Below are positions 8,122 to 18,844 of a stretch of 60,052 nucleotides of DNA, one piece after another. Below the pieces are notes generated by a model. It ran no database searches. It was not told the DNA's origin and was given only the letters and a program-made list of their open reading frames with translations. Made by a program: the position numbers and the translations under genes. The stretch's first letter is position 1. Each line of letters begins with the position of its first letter. This DNA comes from Bacteroidaceae bacterium. Its GTDB lineage: Bacteria > Bacteroidota > Bacteroidia > Bacteroidales > Bacteroidaceae. The stretch is taken from positions 1-60,052 of the forward strand of contig JAILQO010000035.1 in the NCBI GenBank assembly GCA_024698925.1, given 5' to 3'.

Positions 8122-9189
8122 ATGAACACCTTTGGCACTCTCTTTCGTCTAACCACCTTTGGTGAGAGTCATGGCGTAGCTATCGGCGGCGTCATTGACG
8201 GCTGTCCTGCAGGACTGGATATTGACCTCAACTTCATCCAAGCAGAACTAGATCGACGCAAGCCTGGACAGAGCCACCTCACGACGGCACGCAAGGAGGG
8301 AGACCAGGTGGAGCTGCTCTCTGGAATCTTTGAGGGGAAGACGACAGGAACGCCAATCGGCTTCATCGTACGCAATGAGAATCAGCATTCTGCTGACTAC
8401 GACGACCTGCGCGATGTCTTTCGCCCTTCGCACGCCGACTACACCTATTATAATAAATACGGTATCCGCGACCATCGCGGCGGAGGACGCTCGTCGGCGC
8501 GTGAGACAATCAGCCGCGTCGTTGGCGGGGCCATCGCCAAACTGGCTCTACGCCAACTCGGCATCGATGTGAAAGCTTGGACGCAGCAGGTGGGAGATAT
8601 TGCCTGTGAGCAGGATTGGACTCAGTTAGATCTAAGCCTCATTGAAAGCAACGACGTACGTTGTCCAGATCCACAAGTGGTCAGCAGAATGGAAGACCTG
8701 ATCATGCAGGTGAAAGGCGAGGGTGATACCATCGGCGGCATCATCGCAGGAGTCATTACCGGTTGTCCCGTAGGATTAGGAGAACCCTCTTTTAGCAAGC
8801 TCCACGCACAATTGGGCGCCGCGATGCTCAGCATCAATGCTGTGAAAGGTTTCGAGTACGGAGATGGATTCGCTGGCATTAGCCAAAGAGGCAGCGAGCA
8901 GAATGACCGCCCACTCCCCAACGGAGGCGGTTGGGCATCCAATCATAGCGGAGGCATCCAAGGCGGCATCAGCAATGGGCAACCCATCCCCTTCCGCGTT
9001 GCATTCAAACCCGTCGCTACCCTACTCCGTCCCCAAGAAACGGTGGACATTCACGGAAAGGCAACCACCATCAATCCACGCGGACGTCACGACCCATGCG
9101 TGCTACCCCGTGCCGTTCCAATCGTAGAAGCGATGGCAGCTATGACGATTCTGGACGCCTATCTCATCAACAAGACCGTTCACCTGTAA
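8122..9189 (+). CDS. aroC: Chorismate synthase
   Basis: Last step of the shikimate pathway: conversion of EPSP to chorismate with reduced FMN. The 355-residue product has the N-terminal signature [16 protein letters not shown], the central [12 protein letters not shown] flavin-binding motif, and the C-terminal [18 protein letters not shown]. Length is normal. It lies downstream of the FKBP gene and upstream of a bidirectional terminator. Confidence 0.97.
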   Translation: MNTFGTLFRLTTFGESHGVAIGGVIDGCPAGLDIDLNFIQAELDRRKPGQSHLTTARKEGDQVELLSGIFEGKTTGTPIGFIVRNENQHSADYDDLRDVFRPSHADYTYYNKYGIRDHRGGGRSSARETISRVVGGAIAKLALRQLGIDVKAWTQQVGDIACEQDWTQLDLSLIESNDVRCPDPQVVSRMEDLIMQVKGEGDTIGGIIAGVITGCPVGLGEPSFSKLHAQLGAAMLSINAVKGFEYGDGFAGISQRGSEQNDRPLPNGGGWASNHSGGIQGGISNGQPIPFRVAFKPVATLLRPQETVDIHGKATTINPRGRHDPCVLPRAVPIVEAMAAMTILDAYLINKTVHL

Positions 9190-9208
9190 CAAAATATACA
9201 TTAAATAG

Positions 9209-9244
9209 AAACATCCCTGCATCGAGTGTGGTGCAGGGATGTTT
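9209..9244. terminator. Terminator shared by aroC and the convergent deaminase-like gene
   Basis: A 13-bp perfect stem AAACATCCCTGCA/TGCAGGGATGTTT with a 10-base loop carries A/T tracts on both sides, so it can act for both convergent transcripts (aroC plus, 9270-11261 minus). Confidence 0.88.
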
Positions 9245-9269
9245 TCTATTGATAGCAATATGCAATGCT

Positions 9270-11261
9270 TTACAGCGGATGGTATTGTACGAAGGCCTCC
9301 ATCGCCTCATAAGCAGCCAGACCAAGACTACTATAGAGCTCGGCTGTGGCGTGGTTGCGATCTTCAGCACGCTGCCAGAACAAACGTTCGTCGTTACCCA
9401 GGAAGGGAGCTGACTCCATCTGACTGGCGTGCTTAAGAATAGCGTTGCGCTTGGTACGTAACTCCTCAGGACTGATGGGCACAGCCATCTCGATATGCTC
9501 AATCTCCCACTCTGCCCAAGCACCTCGGTACATCCAGATACGGCAGTTCTTCAGCCACTCAGCTCCTGCTTCCTTTTCGATATCGATGGCAGCAAGAACG
9601 GCATCGGTGCAGACGCGATGTGTGCCATGAGGATCAGCCAAGTCGCCGGCCACGAAAATCTGATGGGGCTTTACCTCACGCAACAGCTGAAGCACAATCT
9701 CCACGTCGGCCTCGGAGATAGGATTCTTCTGAATCTTACCAGTCTCGTAGAATGGTAGGTTCAAGAAGTGGACACGCTCCAACGGGATGCCGCTGTACAT
9801 AGAAGCGATGCGAGCCTCACCACGGCGGATCAAGCCCTTAACCTCCAGAATGTCACGTGTATCAAAATCCTCGGGCTTCTTCTTGTTGATGAAATCGATA
9901 AACTCCTTATAGCGAGCATTGATGATTTCATCCTTACCGTCCTCAAAGAGATCGTTGAAGCCCTTCGTGAAATGCATGAAGCGGAAGACTTCCTCATCAC
10001 CTACGGCAATGTTGCCGCTGGTCTCGTAAGCGACATGAACCTCATGTTTCTGTTTCACCAATCTCTGTAATGTTCCACCCATGGAGATAACATCATCATC
10101 GGGGTGCGGCGAGAAAATGATAACACGCTTCTGAGCGGGCTTAGCTCGCTCTGGACGGTTCGTGTCGTCGGCATTAGGTTTGCCGCCAGGCCAGCCTGTA
10201 ATGGTGTGCTGTAAATCGTTGAATATCTTAATATTCACCTCGTAAGCTGAGCCATAGAGCGCCAGCAATTCGCCAAGTCCATATTGGTTGTAGTCCTTGT
10301 TGGTCAGCTTAAGAATCGGCTTACCCGTCTGTTGGCACAACCACACGATAGCGGAACGAATCAGCTTGTCATCCCAGTCACAGGAGGTAACGAGCCAAGG
10401 ACGACGGATACGCGTCAAATTGGCTGCAGAACTAAGGTCCAGAACGACCTGCACGTTGTTGTGCATCTGCAGGAAAGTAGCACTCTGAGCATCAGTAATA
10501 TCGCCTTCAACGGCATTCTTGATAACATCGGCTTTTTCATCACCCCAGGCCATCAAATAAATCTTGCGAGCCTGACGGATTGTGGACACACCCATCGTGA
10601 TTGCACAGACTGGTACATTCTGCTCCGATCCGAACACCTTGACAGCCTCTGCACGGCTGCTGGCATCTAGTAGAACAAGGCGAGTGTGGCTGTTGCGCTG
10701 AGAGCCTGTGACATTCAAGGCAATGTTACCCATACGTCCGATACCTAACAGAGCAATATCAATGCCCCCAAGCTGCTCGATCATCTTCTCGTAAGCCAAA
10801 CAATGCTCCGTGACACGTTCCTGCGGTGTGCTACCGTCAAGAGGATAGATATTCTGTGAAGGGATATCCACACGACTGAAGAACTGATCTGTCAATGTCT
10901 TCAAGTTACTCTGCACACTGTCCGCAGGCAGGGGATAGAACTCATGGGTCACAAAGGCAACCACATTCCGGAAACTGAGGCCTTCTTCCTCATGCATTCG
11001 CACGAGCTGATTAAAGACCTCGGCAAGCGTAGCGCCACCAGAGAAAGCGATGGTGCAGGCGCGAATCTCGCGCTGACGCTGACGAATGGTGGATGCAACT
11101 TTCAACGCGACCTCTGCAGCTCCCTCCTCGATGGACGGATAGATATCTGTCGGAAGTTTCTCGAAACGGGTAAGCACAGAGCGCTCAATCGTGCCATCTG
11201 GCCGATAATAGCGAGGAGACACTCGATCTAGAGTGATTTGTGAACTTAAATTAGTTTTCAT
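9270..11261 (-). CDS. Glucosamine-6-phosphate deaminase-like domain fused to a PIG-L (LmbE-type) deacetylase domain
   Basis: The 663-residue product has two parts. Residues about 40-300 align with NagB, but the four E. coli active-site positions are changed: D72 is H106 (VTHEF), D141 is M177, H143 is N179 and E148 is V184 (GIGRMGNIALNVTG). It is therefore probably not a working deaminase and may bind sugar phosphate. Residues about 375-640 are a PIG-L domain with the zinc motif HPDDD and the later DPHGTHR. PIG-L enzymes remove N-acetyl groups from GlcNAc-type substrates. The fusion is common in Bacteroidetes and often annotated nagB. It is a single gene between a terminator and a barrel gene. 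Confidence 0.85.
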   Translation of the reverse strand: MKTNLSSQITLDRVSPRYYRPDGTIERSVLTRFEKLPTDIYPSIEEGAAEVALKVASTIRQRQREIRACTIAFSGGATLAEVFNQLVRMHEEEGLSFRNVVAFVTHEFYPLPADSVQSNLKTLTDQFFSRVDIPSQNIYPLDGSTPQERVTEHCLAYEKMIEQLGGIDIALLGIGRMGNIALNVTGSQRNSHTRLVLLDASSRAEAVKVFGSEQNVPVCAITMGVSTIRQARKIYLMAWGDEKADVIKNAVEGDITDAQSATFLQMHNNVQVVLDLSSAANLTRIRRPWLVTSCDWDDKLIRSAIVWLCQQTGKPILKLTNKDYNQYGLGELLALYGSAYEVNIKIFNDLQHTITGWPGGKPNADDTNRPERAKPAQKRVIIFSPHPDDDVISMGGTLQRLVKQKHEVHVAYETSGNIAVGDEEVFRFMHFTKGFNDLFEDGKDEIINARYKEFIDFINKKKPEDFDTRDILEVKGLIRRGEARIASMYSGIPLERVHFLNLPFYETGKIQKNPISEADVEIVLQLLREVKPHQIFVAGDLADPHGTHRVCTDAVLAAIDIEKEAGAEWLKNCRIWMYRGAWAEWEIEHIEMAVPISPEELRTKRNAILKHASQMESAPFLGNDERLFWQRAEDRNHATAELYSSLGLAAYEAMEAFVQYHPL

Positions 11262-11311
11262 TTGTATTTAGGAATTAGTCGGTAGTGTACGTTAGATTGT
11301 TCAACGGTAGG

Positions 11312-11797
11312 TTAGAAATAGAAGCCAAAACCAAGTCTGAAGCCAACTGTTGAACCGTCGGCAAACTCGTTGAGGGACATTCTATAGTAAACCGCAGGCT
11401 CAATCGTCAGGAATTGATTCACGAAAAACGCATATCCCAATTCAGGGGTTACAAAGAAATTATCTGTCTTCGCGGAATTCGCATCGGTGTGGGCATACGC
11501 TCCGCTGACACCCAAGTAAAGTCCATTCTGCTCAATGTAGAAACGGCCACCGACACCCAACTCAAACTCGTCAAACTTCTGGCGATGACTATAATTGATA
11601 TTACCAAAAACCAACAAGTCATTAGCCAAGAAGCAACCAGCCATTGTGCTCAAATCTGCACAGAACTTAGACTGCTCGCTGTACTTCATACCCAAGCCCG
11701 ATACGGAAGCACCAATATAGGTTTTGCCTGCCTCGAACTGAGCGTTGGCAGTCATTGTCGAGAGGACCATCAAAAGTCCCATAATCACTTTTTTCAT
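11312..11797 (-). CDS. Small outer-membrane beta-barrel protein
   Basis: With the start at 11797 the product is 161 residues and opens with a clean signal peptide (MKKVIMGLLMVLSTMTANAQ). An upstream in-frame ATG would add 19 residues before the signal and is unlikely. The mature part is built of short amphipathic strands (YIGASVSGLGMKY, RFYIEQNGLYLGVSGAY) and ends GFRLGFGFYF with terminal Phe, as in OmpA/OmpX-type eight-stranded barrels. No further function can be read. It lies 50 bases before the deaminase-like gene. Confidence 0.78.
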   Translation of the reverse strand: MKKVIMGLLMVLSTMTANAQFEAGKTYIGASVSGLGMKYSEQSKFCADLSTMAGCFLANDLLVFGNINYSHRQKFDEFELGVGGRFYIEQNGLYLGVSGAYAHTDANSAKTDNFFVTPELGYAFFVNQFLTIEPAVYYRMSLNEFADGSTVGFRLGFGFYF

Positions 11798-11975
11798 ACG
11801 TCTCTTTTCTTTAATTATTAACAAATAGTTAGTTTTCTGCAAAGCTACGCACAAAGCTCGGTGTAGCCAAACAGATAGCCCCTATTTTAGAATAATTTAA
11901 CGCCTGCGAGCCACTTTTCAAGTGTTTCAGACCCAAAACAGCCAAATACGAGACATCACCAAGAGCGAGACGCCC

Positions 11976-12965
11976 CTACCCCCGTGCAAATGACTCAAGA
12001 AGTTTGACACCACAAGAAGACGTTCCATCAGCTTCAATCGTAAAGTCTGCCTGAGAGGCTGGAACGAGGCAAGAGTGTCCACGTGAAAGACTGAGAGATT
12101 GGCCCTCATAAGTAGTAATCGTGCAAGCGCCTTCCAGACAGGAGAGTGTCACAAAGCTATCCTCTGCAAGGAGGTTGCGCCGCAAAGTTCCTGACGTCGA
12201 GAGAACGCTGACCGCAAAATACTCACAATCAACGATGCGTACAGCGCCCTCGGGCTGTGGCTCATAAGCAGTCCGATAATTGTCATAGACACGAAAATCG
12301 ATCGCATCAAGAGCCTCTTGGGTATGGAGTTGACGGGGCTTGCCATCTAGGCCAAGACGATGATAGTCAAAAAGACGATAAGTAACATCTGAGCTCTGTT
12401 GAATCTCACACAGAAGGATGCCGCTACAAATAGCATGAACGCGACCGGCAGGAATAAAAAAGACATCACCCGGATGCACCTCATGACGAGCCAGCACATC
12501 CACGATACTGCCATCTTCCACGCGACGCGCATATTCTTCTTTAGAAATAGGCTCCTTAAAGCCTGCAAGTAACGAAGCGCCGGGCTCAGCATCCATCACA
12601 TACCACATTTCCGTCTTTCCGAGTTTGCCGTGGCGAGCCTGCGCTAACGCGTCATTGGGGTGAACCTGGATACTAAGGTCACCCTGCGCATCGATGAATT
12701 TGACGAGAAGGGGAAAGTTGTCGCCATTGACCTTGGAAATACGATTACCCATGAGGGCGGCACCATGAGTACTGACGACATCTCCCAATGTCTTGCCAGC
12801 TAATGAGCCATTGGCTACGACAGACTGACTGGAGGGCACGGCACTTATTTCCCAACTCTCGCCAAGATAACGACCGTCCGTCGGAAGGCCTTTTAGAGTC
12901 TGTAATTTGTGACCACCCCAAACCAACTCATGGAGGTTTGGCTCAAACAAAAGAGGATAAAGCAT
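11976..12965 (-). CDS. manA: Mannose-6-phosphate isomerase, class I
   Basis: A zinc enzyme interconverting mannose-6-phosphate and fructose-6-phosphate, linking mannose use and GDP-mannose supply to glycolysis. The start at 12965 gives MLYPLLFEPNLHELVWGG and 329 residues, the usual length of the short bacterial form; a longer in-frame reading crosses the promoter. Zinc ligands are visible in IQVHPND and in HEVHPGDVFFIPAGRVHAI. It stands alone with its own promoter. Confidence 0.93.
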   Translation of the reverse strand: MLYPLLFEPNLHELVWGGHKLQTLKGLPTDGRYLGESWEISAVPSSQSVVANGSLAGKTLGDVVSTHGAALMGNRISKVNGDNFPLLVKFIDAQGDLSIQVHPNDALAQARHGKLGKTEMWYVMDAEPGASLLAGFKEPISKEEYARRVEDGSIVDVLARHEVHPGDVFFIPAGRVHAICSGILLCEIQQSSDVTYRLFDYHRLGLDGKPRQLHTQEALDAIDFRVYDNYRTAYEPQPEGAVRIVDCEYFAVSVLSTSGTLRRNLLAEDSFVTLSCLEGACTITTYEGQSLSLSRGHSCLVPASQADFTIEADGTSSCGVKLLESFARG

Positions 12966-13010
12966 AGTATTATTGTATGAATTAATGAACATTTGTCTTG
13001 AAAACGCGTG

Positions 13011-13018
13011 CAAAGTTA
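13011..13018 (-). promoter_or_regulatory. -7 element for manA
   Basis: TAACTTTG on the minus strand, 46 bases upstream of the manA start, matches TAnnTTTG. It is divergent from the element at 13136-13143. Confidence 0.65.
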
Positions 13019-13135
13019 CAAGGTTTTTACAATAGAAAAGAGACGAAATTATGCAAATTGTGTAACTTTTTAGGCAAAGGAGCCTTTTTTTTTCTTTTTT
13101 TAGAGTCACAAAGGTGAAAATCGCTAAATATTTGG

Positions 13136-13143
13136 TATCTTTG
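13136..13143 (+). promoter_or_regulatory. -7 element for the GHL10 gene and uvrA
   Basis: TATCTTTG lies 50 bases upstream of the start codon at 13193 and matches the Bacteroidetes -7 consensus. Confidence 0.65.
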
Positions 13144-13192
13144 CAGCGATAATAGCATACCATAATATAATATTATAAACGAACTATTTTAT

Positions 13193-14692
13193 ATGCGAAA
13201 ACTACGACTCCTCATGCTCTCCGCAATATGCTGGACGAGTATTCTTGTGAGTGCCCAACAGCCTGTCGCCCCCAAGCGGGAATTCCGTGGGGCATGGATT
13301 CAAGCCGTCAACGGACAGTGGCAAGGCATCGGGCGCGATGCCATGCAGGCGGAATTGACACGCGAACTGAACGCCTTGCAGGCAGACGGTATCAATGCCA
13401 TCTTGTTCCAAGTGCGCGTTGAGGGTGATGCGCTCTACGCCAGTCAGTTGGAACCCTGGAGCCGCTACTTGACAGGACAACAAGGAACCCCACCATCTCC
13501 CTACTGGGACCCACTACAATGGATGGTGGAACAATGCCACGCCCGCGGAATGGAGATACATGCCTGGATAAATCCATATCGTGCGAAGACAAAGGGAACT
13601 ACCGCATTGGCTTCGACGCATTATGCCATTCAACATCCTGAGCGCTGCTTCCAGTATCAAGATTTGATGATTTTCGATCCAGGACTACCTGAAAATCGTC
13701 AATTTATTTGCCAAGTCGCACAAGACATTGTGAGCCGATATGACGTAGACGGATTCCATATCGATGACTACTTCTATCCCTATCCTGTGGCAGGCGTGCC
13801 TATTCCCGATGATGCTAGCTATCAGGCATACGGACAAGTACGCAATCGCGGCGACTGGCGACGTGAAAACGTAAACACATTTATCCGTGAGCTACGCGAT
13901 GCCATTCGCGCCGTGAAGCCTTGGGTCAAGTTCGGTGTTTCACCCTTCGGCATTTATCGCAATCAGCGTTCATGGGCTGGAGGATCTGCCACAAACGGGA
14001 CCCAGAACTATGATGATCTTTATGCCGATGTACTCCTATGGGTCAATGAGGGTTGGATAGATTACAACATACCACAAATCTATTGGGAGATTGGCAATAA
14101 AGCGGCCGACTATGACACTCTTATCCGCTGGTGGAGCGAGAACGCCTACGCACGTCCTTTATATATAGGTCAAGATGTTGAGCGCACAGTGAAAGCTACA
14201 GATCTGCGTAATCCCGGGCAGAACCAGATGGCCGCAAAATATGCCCTTCAACGAGGACTTCCTGGTGTACACGGCTCCTGTCAATGGTACGCACGTGCTG
14301 TCGTAGACGATAAAGGAGGCTATGGAAGCACTCTACGTAATTACTATCACCGCACACCCGCTCTGCAACCTTTGATGCCTTGGCTGGACAAAAAAGCTCC
14401 TGGCAAGCCCCGCAAAGTGAAGGCTGTGTGGACAGAGGATGGCTATATGCTATTCTGGACGGCTCCACGTGGAAAGAAGCCAATGGATGAAGCACGCCTC
14501 TACGCCGTCTATGTCTTCCCCAAAGGTATGAAAATTGATCTGGAGAATATGAATCAACTCGTCTGCATTACAGCAGACACTCATGTCCTACTACCCTATT
14601 CCAATGGCGAAACAAAATGGACTTATGTTGTAACCGCGCTGGATCGCTTGCAAAACGAAAGTAAGGGTAAGAAAGTAAACGTGAAGCTGTAA
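13193..14692 (+). CDS. Family 10-type glycosyl hydrolase-like protein (GHL10/DUF187), exported
   Basis: The 499-residue product has a signal peptide ending near LVSAQQ. It continues with a TIM-barrel of the GHL10 type: [53 protein letters not shown] and [12 protein letters not shown] are hallmark strands. The C-terminal 90 residues look like a fibronectin-type domain ([19 protein letters not shown]). Enzymes of this group are thought to act on cell-wall or surface glycans (some cleave denuded peptidoglycan glycan strands), but the substrate here is unknown. uvrA starts six bases downstream, so the two are co-transcribed. Confidence 0.9.
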   Translation: MRKLRLLMLSAICWTSILVSAQQPVAPKREFRGAWIQAVNGQWQGIGRDAMQAELTRELNALQADGINAILFQVRVEGDALYASQLEPWSRYLTGQQGTPPSPYWDPLQWMVEQCHARGMEIHAWINPYRAKTKGTTALASTHYAIQHPERCFQYQDLMIFDPGLPENRQFICQVAQDIVSRYDVDGFHIDDYFYPYPVAGVPIPDDASYQAYGQVRNRGDWRRENVNTFIRELRDAIRAVKPWVKFGVSPFGIYRNQRSWAGGSATNGTQNYDDLYADVLLWVNEGWIDYNIPQIYWEIGNKAADYDTLIRWWSENAYARPLYIGQDVERTVKATDLRNPGQNQMAAKYALQRGLPGVHGSCQWYARAVVDDKGGYGSTLRNYYHRTPALQPLMPWLDKKAPGKPRKVKAVWTEDGYMLFWTAPRGKKPMDEARLYAVYVFPKGMKIDLENMNQLVCITADTHVLLPYSNGETKWTYVVTALDRLQNESKGKKVNVKL

Positions 14693-14698
14693 CGCAGG

Positions 14699-17560
14699 AT
14701 GGAAGATTCAATCCACATAGAAAAGGCGCGCGTCAACAATCTCAAGAATATCACACTCGATATTCCGAGAAACAAGTTGGTCGTTATTACAGGACTTTCA
14801 GGTTCCGGAAAAAGTTCGTTGGCCTTTGATACGCTATACGCGGAGGGGCAGCGACGCTATGTGGAGAGCTTGAATGCTTACGCCCGACAGTTCCTTGGAC
14901 GCATGAGCAAGCCGGAATGTGACTACATTAGCGGAATACCACCAGCCATCGCCATTGAGCAGAAAGTCATATCCCGCAACCCTCGCAGCACCGTTGGTAC
15001 CAGTACCGAGATTTACGAATACATGCGACTTCTATATGCCCGCATTGGACGGACTTATAGCCCTATCAGCGGTCAAGAAGTAAAGAAGCACACCACAGAG
15101 GACGTCATCCAAACGATGTTATCCTATACCCCTGGTACACGTTTTCTCGTTCTATGTCCTCTTCGCATTACGGAAGGACGCACTCTTGAAGAACAACTCC
15201 GCGCTTATCTTCAAGAGGGTTATACACGATTGGATGTAGATGGCGAGACAACAAGAATCGAGGAGTATTTACCCAACGCGGCGCAAGCTTCTCAACGTGT
15301 TCTTTTGCTCATCGATCGTCTCTCTGCAAACGATGAAAAAGAGACCATCTCCCGTCTCACAGACTCCACTGAGACCGCATTCTACGAGGGCGGTGGCGAA
15401 ATGATGTTACGTTTTCTACCCGCAGGCATTGAGCATACCTTTTCCATGCGCTTTGAGGCTGACGGGATGACTTTTGAAGAGCCCTCAGATCAGCTCTTCG
15501 CTTTTAACTCACCGATGGGGGCCTGCCCAACCTGCGAAGGATGGGGTAACGTTCAAGGAATCGACCCGCATTTGGTCATACCCGACAGCAGCAAGAGTGT
15601 TTATGAGGGCTGCGTTCAATGCTGGCGTGGTGATAAACTTAACGAATGGAAGACGGAGTTTATCCGCCAAGCCGAGCGCATCAATTTTCCCATCTTTAAG
15701 CCTTACTATGAATTAACACAGGAAGAAAAGAATCTCCTGTGGCACGGCCGCTTTCCCAACTTGTCACTTGAAGAGCGTTGGGAACATGGCGATGTCTGCA
15801 TAGACGTTTTCTTTGACTATTTACGCGAAGGACGGTATAAAATACAGAATCGCGTCATGCTGGCACGTTATACCGGCAAAACAGAATGCCCTGACTGTCA
15901 TGGAACACGCCTTAGGGCCGAAGCACGATATGTAAAGATTGCTGGACGTGCTATCACGGATTTAGTCGACTTACCCATTACAGAGTTAATGAAATGGGTA
16001 AAAGAGCTCCATACGTCTCTTGCTCCTCACGAATACCAAGTGGCTAAACGATTGCTCACAGAAATAGAAAGCCGCTTACAATTCCTCTTGGACGTCGGTC
16101 TCGGCTATCTCACCCTTGGACGCCGTAGTAACAGCCTTAGCGGCGGAGAGAGCCAACGGATTAACCTCGCGACAAGTCTTGGAAGTGCGTTAGTAGGCTC
16201 ACTATATATCTTGGATGAACCAAGCATCGGGCTGCATAGTCGTGACAATGCCCGTCTCATTCAGGTACTTCGCCAACTCGTTGATCTTGGGAACACCGTC
16301 ATTGTGGTGGAACATGATGAGGAGATTATCCGTGCTGCCGACTACATCATTGACATAGGCCCTGAAGCAGGAAGACTAGGAGGAGAGGTCGTTTGGCAAG
16401 GCTGCCCACCGCCCAATAATCTTTCAAACAGTGATATCCCTACAGAATCCATTCAACGTTCCCATACCCTACAATGGCTGCAAGGATTAGACACTCTTGA
16501 GAATGACCCTTCCCACCCTCTTGGCAAGGGCAAAATAGGAAGGATTCGCCGCCCATGGAACCGCTTCATCACCATTAAAGGAGCCCGTGCCAATAATCTA
16601 CGTGGCATAGACGTTAAGTTCCCGCTCAACATAATGACCTGCGTCACAGGCGTTAGCGGATCTGGGAAAAGTACGCTCGTGCGTGACATTTTCTATCGCG
16701 CCATGAAGCGGCAACTTGACGAAGTGGCCGACAGGCCTGGTGAGTTCACTAGTTTAGAGGGTGATGTTGATGCCATCAAGGCCGTGGAATTCGTGGACCA
16801 AAACCCCATAGGCAAGAGTTCACGTTCAAATCCCGTCATCTACGTAAAGGCCTACGATGAAATCCGTCGTCTCTTTGCGGAGCAACCCCTAGCTAAACAA
16901 ATGGGCTTTACTGCTTCCCATTTCTCTTTCAACACCGAAGGCGGGCGGTGCGAGGAATGTAAGGGTGAAGGAACTGTTACCATCGAAATGCAATTCATGG
17001 CCGACTTAGTGCTTGAATGTGAAAGTTGCCACGGGCAACGTTTCAAGAATGACATCTTAGATGTTCGATTTCACGGTCAAAACATCAATGATGTGCTTAA
17101 CATGACAGTCAACCAAGCTATGGAGTTTTTTACAGAACACGGAGAAAAGAAAATTGTGCGACGCTTAAAGCCTCTTCAAGATGTCGGACTAGGCTATATA
17201 AAACTTGGGCAAAGTTCATCGACACTTTCCGGCGGCGAAAATCAACGAGTGAAACTCGCCTACTACATTGGGATGGAGAAGCAAATGCCCACACTTTTCA
17301 TTTTCGACGAGCCCACGACAGGCCTTCATTTCCATGACATCCGTCGTCTCCTCACCAGCTTTGACGCACTCATAGAACGCGGTCACACGATTCTTGTAAT
17401 TGAGCACAATTTAGATGTCATCAAGATGGCTGATCACATTATAGATTTGGGGCCAGAAGGTGGTGCAGAAGGCGGCAACCTCGTTGTGGTGGGTACTCCA
17501 GAAGAAGTGGCCGCTTGCGGGGAGAGCTACACCGGGAAATTCTTAAAGGACAAACTATAA
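14699..17560 (+). CDS. uvrA: Excinuclease ABC subunit A
   Basis: DNA-damage sensor of nucleotide excision repair; loads UvrB. The 953-residue product has two ABC ATPase modules: Walker [10 protein letters not shown] and GVSGSGKST, signatures LSGGESQR and LSGGENQR, Walker B near LYILDEPS and LFIFDEPT. Zinc-binding CxxC pairs appear at [18 protein letters not shown] and CESCHG. Between the modules (nucleotides about 16495-16550) lies a stretch [12 protein letters not shown] that looks like an in-frame insertion of a small palindromic repeat. It follows the GHL10 gene closely and ends at a bidirectional terminator. Confidence 0.97.
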   Translation: MEDSIHIEKARVNNLKNITLDIPRNKLVVITGLSGSGKSSLAFDTLYAEGQRRYVESLNAYARQFLGRMSKPECDYISGIPPAIAIEQKVISRNPRSTVGTSTEIYEYMRLLYARIGRTYSPISGQEVKKHTTEDVIQTMLSYTPGTRFLVLCPLRITEGRTLEEQLRAYLQEGYTRLDVDGETTRIEEYLPNAAQASQRVLLLIDRLSANDEKETISRLTDSTETAFYEGGGEMMLRFLPAGIEHTFSMRFEADGMTFEEPSDQLFAFNSPMGACPTCEGWGNVQGIDPHLVIPDSSKSVYEGCVQCWRGDKLNEWKTEFIRQAERINFPIFKPYYELTQEEKNLLWHGRFPNLSLEERWEHGDVCIDVFFDYLREGRYKIQNRVMLARYTGKTECPDCHGTRLRAEARYVKIAGRAITDLVDLPITELMKWVKELHTSLAPHEYQVAKRLLTEIESRLQFLLDVGLGYLTLGRRSNSLSGGESQRINLATSLGSALVGSLYILDEPSIGLHSRDNARLIQVLRQLVDLGNTVIVVEHDEEIIRAADYIIDIGPEAGRLGGEVVWQGCPPPNNLSNSDIPTESIQRSHTLQWLQGLDTLENDPSHPLGKGKIGRIRRPWNRFITIKGARANNLRGIDVKFPLNIMTCVTGVSGSGKSTLVRDIFYRAMKRQLDEVADRPGEFTSLEGDVDAIKAVEFVDQNPIGKSSRSNPVIYVKAYDEIRRLFAEQPLAKQMGFTASHFSFNTEGGRCEECKGEGTVTIEMQFMADLVLECESCHGQRFKNDILDVRFHGQNINDVLNMTVNQAMEFFTEHGEKKIVRRLKPLQDVGLGYIKLGQSSSTLSGGENQRVKLAYYIGMEKQMPTLFIFDEPTTGLHFHDIRRLLTSFDALIERGHTILVIEHNLDVIKMADHIIDLGPEGGAEGGNLVVVGTPEEVAACGESYTGKFLKDKL

Positions 17561-17621
17561 GTCCTATGCTCGGAACTGCAGTTCTTCAATGAAGATTAAA
17601 ATCTCCCGATTTTATGACGAT

Positions 17622-17647
17622 AAAAGCCCGCCGTTTGGCGGGCTTTT
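17622..17647. terminator. Bidirectional terminator between uvrA and rfbB
   Basis: AAAAGCCCGCC and GGCGGGCTTTT form an 11-bp perfect stem with a GTTT loop, serving the convergent uvrA (plus) and rfbB (minus) transcripts. Confidence 0.92.
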
Positions 17648-17678
17648 GAGTTATCGTTATCCAATGCTTTAAGGCATA

Positions 17679-18812
17679 TTATCTGTTTGCGTACATATTT
17701 TCATAGTACTTCTGATAATCACCGCTGGTGACATTGTCCATCCATGCCTCGTTGTCGAGGTACCAGCGGACAGTCTTCTCAATGCCTTCTTCAAATTGGA
17801 GACTGGGCTCCCATCCCAGTTCGCGCTGAAGCTTGCGGCTATCGATAGCATAACGGAGATCATGACCTGCACGATCAGTCACATAAGTAATGAGATCTTC
17901 GTCAGCGCCTTCGGGACGACCAAGGAGACGATCCACTGTTTTAATAAGAACCTTGATGATATCAATATTCTTCCACTCATTGAAGCCACCGATATTATAT
18001 GTCTCAGCAATCTTACCCTGATGGAAAATTACATCTATGGCACGTGCATGGTCTTCGACATAAAGCCAATCGCGAACATTCTCACCCTTTCCATAGACTG
18101 GAAGTGCTTTGCGATGACGGATATTGTTGATAAACAGAGGTATTAACTTCTCTGGGAATTGATACGGACCGTAGTTATTAGAGCAGTTGGTTACAATCGT
18201 GGGCAAACCATACGTATCATGGAATGCACGTACGAAATGATCGCTGCTAGCCTTGGCTGCGCTATAGGGACTATGAGGCTGATACTTCAAATCTTCTGTG
18301 AAAAATTTTTCGCCGTAAGCCAGATGATGAGTCTCAGAAGAAGCCGTTGTTGTAAAGGGCGGCTCAATTCCCTCGGGGTGTGTCATCTGTAATGCGCCGT
18401 ACACCTCGTCTGTTGAAATATGATAAAATCGCTTACCCTCATATTTTTCCGGCAAGGATTCCCAATACAGCTTTGCTGCCTGCAAGAGAGACAATGTACC
18501 CATCACGTTGGTCTGTGCGAAAGTGAAAGGATCCTTGATACTGCGATCAACGTGACTCTCTGCCGCCAAATGAATAATTCCATCGACATGTTCGTCCTGC
18601 ATCAACTTGTAGAAGGCATCAAAGTCACAAATGTCCATCTTCACAAACTTATAATTCGGACGATTCTCGATATCTTTTAAGTTGGCAAGATTACCTGCAT
18701 AGGTAAGTTTATCCAGGTTGATAATACGATACTCAGGATATTTGTTCACAAAAAGACGAACTACATGTGAGCCAATAAAGCCGGCGCCACCAGTAATAAT
18801 TATGGTTTTCAT
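17679..18812 (-). CDS. rfbB: dTDP-glucose 4,6-dehydratase
   Basis: Second step in dTDP-L-rhamnose synthesis; an NAD+-dependent extended short-chain dehydrogenase. The 377-residue product starts with the Rossmann motif TGGAGFIGSHVVRLF. It has HLAAESHVDRSI, the STDEVYG segment with its catalytic aspartate and following glutamate-like positions, and the YSAAKASSDHFVRA Tyr-x3-Lys motif. It lies 32 bases downstream of rfbC. rfbA and rfbD are not in this window. Confidence 0.96.
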   Translation of the reverse strand: MKTIIITGGAGFIGSHVVRLFVNKYPEYRIINLDKLTYAGNLANLKDIENRPNYKFVKMDICDFDAFYKLMQDEHVDGIIHLAAESHVDRSIKDPFTFAQTNVMGTLSLLQAAKLYWESLPEKYEGKRFYHISTDEVYGALQMTHPEGIEPPFTTTASSETHHLAYGEKFFTEDLKYQPHSPYSAAKASSDHFVRAFHDTYGLPTIVTNCSNNYGPYQFPEKLIPLFINNIRHRKALPVYGKGENVRDWLYVEDHARAIDVIFHQGKIAETYNIGGFNEWKNIDIIKVLIKTVDRLLGRPEGADEDLITYVTDRAGHDLRYAIDSRKLQRELGWEPSLQFEEGIEKTVRWYLDNEAWMDNVTSGDYQKYYENMYANR

Positions 18813-18844
18813 ATTGTCTGTGAAGTATAAGGGTTATTAATAAA

